Positions 60,442 through 64,000 of a stretch of DNA of 64,000 bases are shown here, in pieces. The DNA lies in contig NZ_JAUSXL010000002.1 of assembly GCF_030815975.1 (NCBI RefSeq), forward strand, positions 2,964,501 through 3,028,500, given 5' to 3'. Made by a program: the position numbers and the translations under genes. Numbering within the stretch: position 1 is the stretch's first letter; every line of letters starts with the position of its first letter. Below the pieces are notes generated by a model that ran no database searches, was not told the origin of the DNA, and saw only the letters and a program-made list of their open reading frames with translations. The DNA is from Variovorax paradoxus. GTDB lineage: Bacteria > Pseudomonadota > Gammaproteobacteria > Burkholderiales > Burkholderiaceae_C.

Positions 60442-61413
60442 ATGGCCATCACCGAAACCAGAAGCGGCGCGCTGGACCAGCGCCTTGTACTCGACGTGCA
60501 GAGCGTCGATGCCTTGCGGCACACCGTGCGCACTTCGCCCGAAGAGGGCCTGAAGCAGGTGTCGCGCCAGTTCGAGGCGCTATTCATGAACATGGTGCTC
60601 AAGAGCATGCGCGAGGCCACGCCGTCGAGCGGGCTGTTCGAGAACCGCGACGAGAAGGTCTACATGTCGATGCTCGACCAGCAGCTCGCGCAGAACCTCT
60701 CGGGGCGCGGCGTGGGCCTGGCCGAGGCAATGCTCGCGCAGCTCGGCCGCGCCGCGCCCTCGGGCGAAAGCGACGGCAGCGGCAGCGAAGGCATGCCGCT
60801 CGCGCCGCGCGCGGGCATCGCGCTCACGCCGCAGTCGGGCATTCCGCTCGGCTCGTCGCCGTCGCCATCCATACCGGCAAGGCCGTCGGCTGCATCGGTG
60901 GACCTGGGCATCTACCAGCGCAACAGCGACCGCTCCGCCGCGGGCGCCGTGGCATCGCTGCAGGGCAGCGTCGACGGCTTCGTGCAGCGCATGGGCGGCT
61001 CCGCGCAGGTGGCGAGCGAGGCCAGCGGCGTGCCCGCGCCGCTGATCCTCGCGCAGGCCGCGCTCGAATCGGGCTGGGGCAAGCGCGAGATCCGCGCCGA
61101 CGACGGCGCCCAGAGCTTCAACCTGTTCGGCATCAAGGCCGACCGCGGCTGGAAGGGGCCGGTGGTGGAAACCACCACCACCGAATACGTGGACGGCGAA
61201 GCGCAGCGCGTGCGTGCGAAGTTCAGGGCCTATGGCTCCTACGACGAGGCCTTTACCGACTACGCCCGGTTCATCACGCGCAATCCGCGCTACGCCAACG
61301 TGCTGGCGGCCGACACGCCGGCCGAAGCCGCGCACGGCCTGCAGAAGGCCGGCTATGCCACCGATCCGCAGTACGGGCAGAAGCTCGTTCGCATCATGCA
61401 GAAGTTCAGCTGA
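60442..61413 (+). CDS. flgJ: Flagellar rod-cap / muramidase FlgJ
   Basis: 323 residues. N-terminal rod-capping domain ([44 protein letters not shown]), a Pro/Ser-rich linker (~115-150), then a glucosaminidase domain with the catalytic Glu in [11 protein letters not shown] and [10 protein letters not shown]. It opens peptidoglycan for the rod. Both domains are present. Directly followed by cheW. Confidence 0.96.
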   Translation: MAITETRSGALDQRLVLDVQSVDALRHTVRTSPEEGLKQVSRQFEALFMNMVLKSMREATPSSGLFENRDEKVYMSMLDQQLAQNLSGRGVGLAEAMLAQLGRAAPSGESDGSGSEGMPLAPRAGIALTPQSGIPLGSSPSPSIPARPSAASVDLGIYQRNSDRSAAGAVASLQGSVDGFVQRMGGSAQVASEASGVPAPLILAQAALESGWGKREIRADDGAQSFNLFGIKADRGWKGPVVETTTTEYVDGEAQRVRAKFRAYGSYDEAFTDYARFITRNPRYANVLAADTPAEAAHGLQKAGYATDPQYGQKLVRIMQKFS

Positions 61414-61426
61414 AGAAGGAATTTAT

Positions 61427-61933
61427 ATGGCAGAGATCATGACCCCCCCACCACATCGCGGCGCCGCAGCGCCTGCTACCTCGAGCCGGCTGGAGGTCGT
61501 GACCTTCACGCTGGGCCAGGAGGAGTACGGCATCGACATCCAGAAGGTGCAGGAGCTGCGCGGCTACGACGCGGTGACGCGCATTGCGAACGCGCCGGAA
61601 TACATCAAGGGCGTGGTGAACCTGCGCGGAATCATCGTCCCGATCATCGACATGCGCATCAAGTTCAAGCTGGGCACGCCGAGCTACGACCAGTTCACGG
61701 TGGTGATCGTGCTGAACATCGCAGGGCGCGTGGTGGGCATGGTGGTGGACAGCGTGTCGGACGTGATCACCTTGAGCGCGGAGCAGATCAAGCCGGCGCC
61801 GGAGATGGGCTCGGTGCTGGACACCGACTACCTGATCGGTCTGGGCACGCTGGACGAGCGGATGCTGATCCTGGTGGACATCGACCGGCTGATGTCCAGC
61901 GACGAGATGGGCCTGATCGAGAAGGTCGTCTGA
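61427..61933 (+). CDS. cheW: Chemotaxis coupling protein CheW
   Basis: 168 residues. A CheW SH3-like pair with [33 protein letters not shown] and V-V-D-S-V-S-D-V. It bridges MCPs and CheA kinase. Starts 13 bases after flgJ, with AAGAAGGA before the ATG, so it should be cotranscribed with the rod operon. An MCP gene follows 24 bases later. Confidence 0.95.
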   Translation: MAEIMTPPPHRGAAAPATSSRLEVVTFTLGQEEYGIDIQKVQELRGYDAVTRIANAPEYIKGVVNLRGIIVPIIDMRIKFKLGTPSYDQFTVVIVLNIAGRVVGMVVDSVSDVITLSAEQIKPAPEMGSVLDTDYLIGLGTLDERMLILVDIDRLMSSDEMGLIEKVV

Positions 61934-61957
61934 CATGGCACGCATGGAGCAATCGGC

Positions 61958-63667
61958 ATGAAAAACCTGAAGATCGGCACCCGCCTGGGCATCGGCTTTG
62001 CGCTGGTGCTCGCGCTCATGGCGTGCATCGCGGGCATCGGTGTGTTTCGCCTGCAGGGCGTGGGCGACGCGGTGCAGGAGATGGTGCAGCGCTCGCTCGT
62101 GAAGGAGCGCCTGGCCGCCAACTGGCTGCTCAACACCAGCAGCAACAGCGTGCGCACCTTTGCACTGGTCAAGAGCAACGACGCGGAAGTCCAGGAGTAC
62201 CTGCAGAAGCAGATGAGCAAGACCAGCGCGGCAATTTCCGAGACCCAGGCGAAGCTCGAAGCGATGCTGGATTCGCCCGAGGAGCAGGCGATCAGCGCCG
62301 ACATCAAGGACAAGCGCACCCAGTACGTGGGCTTGCGCAATTCCATCCTCAAGCTCAAGGCCGAAGGCAAGCAGGACGAGGCGGCCCGGCTCACCAACGA
62401 CAAGCTGGTGCCGATGCTCGAGGTCTACGACGCGAGCATCCGCGGCATGCTGACGCACCAGGCCGAGCGGATCGACAAGGCCGCCGACGCCGTGGACAGC
62501 CTGAACCGTGCGGGCCGCATGAACGTGATCGTGCTGGCCGTGGCCGCGCTGCTGCTCGGCGCCGTGCTGGCATGGCTCCTGACCCGCAGCATCACGCGCC
62601 CGCTGAACGAGGCCGTGCGTGTGGCTCGGACCGTGGCGGACGGCGATCTCACCAGCCGCATCGAATCGTCGTCCCGCGACGAGACAGGCCAGCTGATGCT
62701 GGCATTGAAGAACATGAATGCGAGCCTGGCCACCGTGGTGAGCGGCGTGCGCCAGGGCACCGACGCGATCGCCACCGCCTCGGGCCAGATTGCCGCGGGC
62801 AACCAGGACCTGTCTTCGCGCACCGAGGAGCAGGCCAGCTCGCTCGAGCAGACGGCAGCCTCGATGGAAGAACTCACGAGCACGGTCAAGCAGAACGCCG
62901 ACAACGCGCGGCAAGCCAACCAGCTCGCGCTCTCGGCTTCCGAGGTGGCTGTGAAGGGCGGCAATGTCGTGGGCCAGGTGGTGGACACCATGGCCTCGAT
63001 CAATGCGTCGTCCAAGAAGATCGTCGACATCATCGGCGTGATCGACGGCATCGCGTTCCAGACCAACATCCTGGCGCTGAATGCAGCGGTGGAAGCCGCG
63101 CGTGCCGGCGAACAAGGCCGCGGCTTCGCGGTCGTCGCTTCCGAAGTGCGCAGCCTCGCGCAACGCTCGGCCGCGGCGGCCAAGGAAATCAAGGGCCTGA
63201 TCGACGACTCCGTGGGCAAGGTCAACACCGGCAGCCAACTGGTGGGCGAAGCCGGCAAGACCATGGCCGAGATCGTGGGCAGCGTGAAGCGCGTGACCGA
63301 CATCATCGGGGAGATCACCGCGGCGAGCCAGGAGCAAAGCACGGGCATCGAGCAGGTGAACCAGGCGATCGCGCAGATGGACCAGGTGACGCAGCAGAAC
63401 GCGGCGCTGGTGGAAGAGGCGGCAGCCGCGGCGCAGTCGATGCAGGAGCAGGCCGCGAGCCTGGTCGGGGCCGTCAGCGTGTTCAGGCTGGAGCCCGGAA
63501 CGCAGGCCCTTCGTTCTGAACTTGCATTCACCACTCCGGCGGCACTGCGGCCTTCCCAGGCTATTTCGAAGGCCTTGCGGCCGGCGCCAGCCAGAAAGAG
63601 CGAGGCCGCCGCGGCCCCGCAACTGGCCGCGGCCGCCACGGCGAGTGGCGATTGGACGGAATTTTGA
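61958..63667 (+). CDS. Methyl-accepting chemotaxis protein
   Basis: 569 residues: TM1 ([21 protein letters not shown]), a periplasmic four-helix-bundle domain (~35-185), TM2 ([22 protein letters not shown]), HAMP (~210-260), and a cytoplasmic signalling hairpin with the highly conserved tip [49 protein letters not shown]-terminal pentapeptide-like D-W-T-E-F after a flexible Ala/Pro linker could tether methyltransferase CheR. Ligand unknown. 24 bases after cheW. Confidence 0.95.
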   Translation: MKNLKIGTRLGIGFALVLALMACIAGIGVFRLQGVGDAVQEMVQRSLVKERLAANWLLNTSSNSVRTFALVKSNDAEVQEYLQKQMSKTSAAISETQAKLEAMLDSPEEQAISADIKDKRTQYVGLRNSILKLKAEGKQDEAARLTNDKLVPMLEVYDASIRGMLTHQAERIDKAADAVDSLNRAGRMNVIVLAVAALLLGAVLAWLLTRSITRPLNEAVRVARTVADGDLTSRIESSSRDETGQLMLALKNMNASLATVVSGVRQGTDAIATASGQIAAGNQDLSSRTEEQASSLEQTAASMEELTSTVKQNADNARQANQLALSASEVAVKGGNVVGQVVDTMASINASSKKIVDIIGVIDGIAFQTNILALNAAVEAARAGEQGRGFAVVASEVRSLAQRSAAAAKEIKGLIDDSVGKVNTGSQLVGEAGKTMAEIVGSVKRVTDIIGEITAASQEQSTGIEQVNQAIAQMDQVTQQNAALVEEAAAAAQSMQEQAASLVGAVSVFRLEPGTQALRSELAFTTPAALRPSQAISKALRPAPARKSEAAAAPQLAAAATASGDWTEF

Positions 63668-63677
63668 GCTGAGGGCC

Positions 63678-63704
63678 TCAAGTCTTGCGCGCGGATGCCG
63701 ATAA
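63678..63704 (+). promoter_or_regulatory. Sigma-28 (FliA) promoter of the following chemoreceptor gene
   Basis: TCAAGTCT (63678-63685) and GCCGATAA (63697-63704) are separated by 11 bases, against TAAAGTTT-N11-GCCGATAA: 14 of 16 match with a perfect -10. Fifty bases before the chemoreceptor start. It shows this gene is late-class and can be expressed independently of cheW. Confidence 0.85.
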
Positions 63705-63753
63705 ACCTGTCGATAGAGCACCGCACAAAAGACCTCCACCCAAGGAAGAGACC

Positions 63754-64000
63754 ATGTCCAACCGTTTGAATCCCCGCGTCCTGAGCATCGGCCAGAAGCT
63801 CGGGTTGCTCACGGCCAGCGCCATTGTGGGCGTGGCGGCCTTGACGGCTCTTTTCCTGATTTCGGAGCGCAAGCTCATCCTGGACGAGCGGCAGGCCAGC
63901 GTGCGCCAGGTGGTGGAAAGCGCGCATGGCCTGCTGGTTCATTACCACGCGCTCGCGGCCGCGGGCACGCTGACCGAGCCGCAGGCGAAGGAGCAGGCGA
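63754..64000 (+). CDS. Methyl-accepting chemotaxis protein (3' partial, N-terminal part only)
   Basis: 82 codons, running off the right edge. After AAGGAAG and ATG at 63754 the protein reads a short basic start (MSNRLNPRVLSIGQKLGLL), a transmembrane helix (TASAIVGVAALTALFLI) and the beginning of a periplasmic Cache-like sensor (S-V-R-Q-V-V-E-S-A-H-G-L-L-V-H-Y). The pattern, its setting after an MCP gene, and the sigma-28 promoter indicate a chemoreceptor with a single Cache domain. The rest is outside the window. Confidence 0.85.
   Translation, partial: MSNRLNPRVLSIGQKLGLLTASAIVGVAALTALFLISERKLILDERQASVRQVVESAHGLLVHYHALAAAGTLTEPQAKEQA

Overview
The window is a GC-rich bacterial chromosome segment of dense, short-gapped operons. 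Gene content and order (pilBCD-coaE-zapD-yacG, rplU-rpmA-obgE-proB, dciA/secA-argJ, hemA-prfA-prmC-grxD, FlhDC-type flg operon, Bug/TctC solute-binding protein, AsmA, CNP1-like lipoprotein) point to Betaproteobacteria, order Burkholderiales, most likely Comamonadaceae and Variovorax-like. This assignment is inferred from gene families and order; no database search was possible. The segment looks like core chromosome. I see no prophage, transposase or CRISPR array, but several short palindromic or tandem repeats lie between and inside genes.

Layout. 1-6.6 kb: the 3' part of a cellulose-synthase-like glycosyltransferase with a PilZ domain, fused in frame to a NodT-type outer-membrane lipoprotein; then HU, a 50-residue lipoprotein, a small receiver-like protein, AsmA and a universal stress protein. 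6.8-12.1 kb (minus strand): urease operon ureA-ureJ-ureB-ureC-ureE-ureF-ureG with no ureD, and with a 96-bp palindromic element between ureE and ureF. 12.2-17.0 kb (plus strand, divergent from ureA by 93 bp): a giant NCS1-type permease / Cys-rich / histidine kinase / receiver protein followed by a LuxR-type response regulator. 17.0-21.0 kb: a putative outer-membrane protein, then a divergent LysR regulator and a threonine-synthase-like PLP enzyme with a Bug-type binding protein.

21.1-37.2 kb: dciA and, divergently, secA-argJ-DUF815 ATPase-mutT; convergent to these is pilB-pilC-pilD-coaE-zapD-yacG. This housekeeping run appears to be interrupted twice by cell-surface O-acylation genes: an OafA/SGNH acyltransferase between mutT and yacG, and an AlgI/AlgJ-like pair between coaE and zapD. 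37.3-45.4 kb: tRNA-Pro(CGG), ispB, rplU-rpmA-obgE, proB, CNP1-like and rppH, proS and a lytic transglycosylase. 45.4-51.5 kb: a 98-bp tandem repeat, then the minus-strand run hemA, prfA, prmC, grxD, cupin, CorC-like, and a small membrane protein.

51.7-64.0 kb: a Crp/Fnr-type regulator and a flagellar locus. flgN-flgM-flgA run leftward and flgBCDEFGHIJ run rightward, followed directly by cheW and two methyl-accepting chemotaxis protein genes (the last cut by the window edge) in the place where flgK/flgL are often found. Two close matches to sigma-28 (FliA) promoters precede flgM and the last chemoreceptor.

The most unusual items are the transporter-kinase fusion beside the urease genes, the glycosyltransferase-PilZ-outer-membrane-factor fusion, and a repeat family that has become part of coding sequence in the LuxR-type regulator and at the start of flgH.
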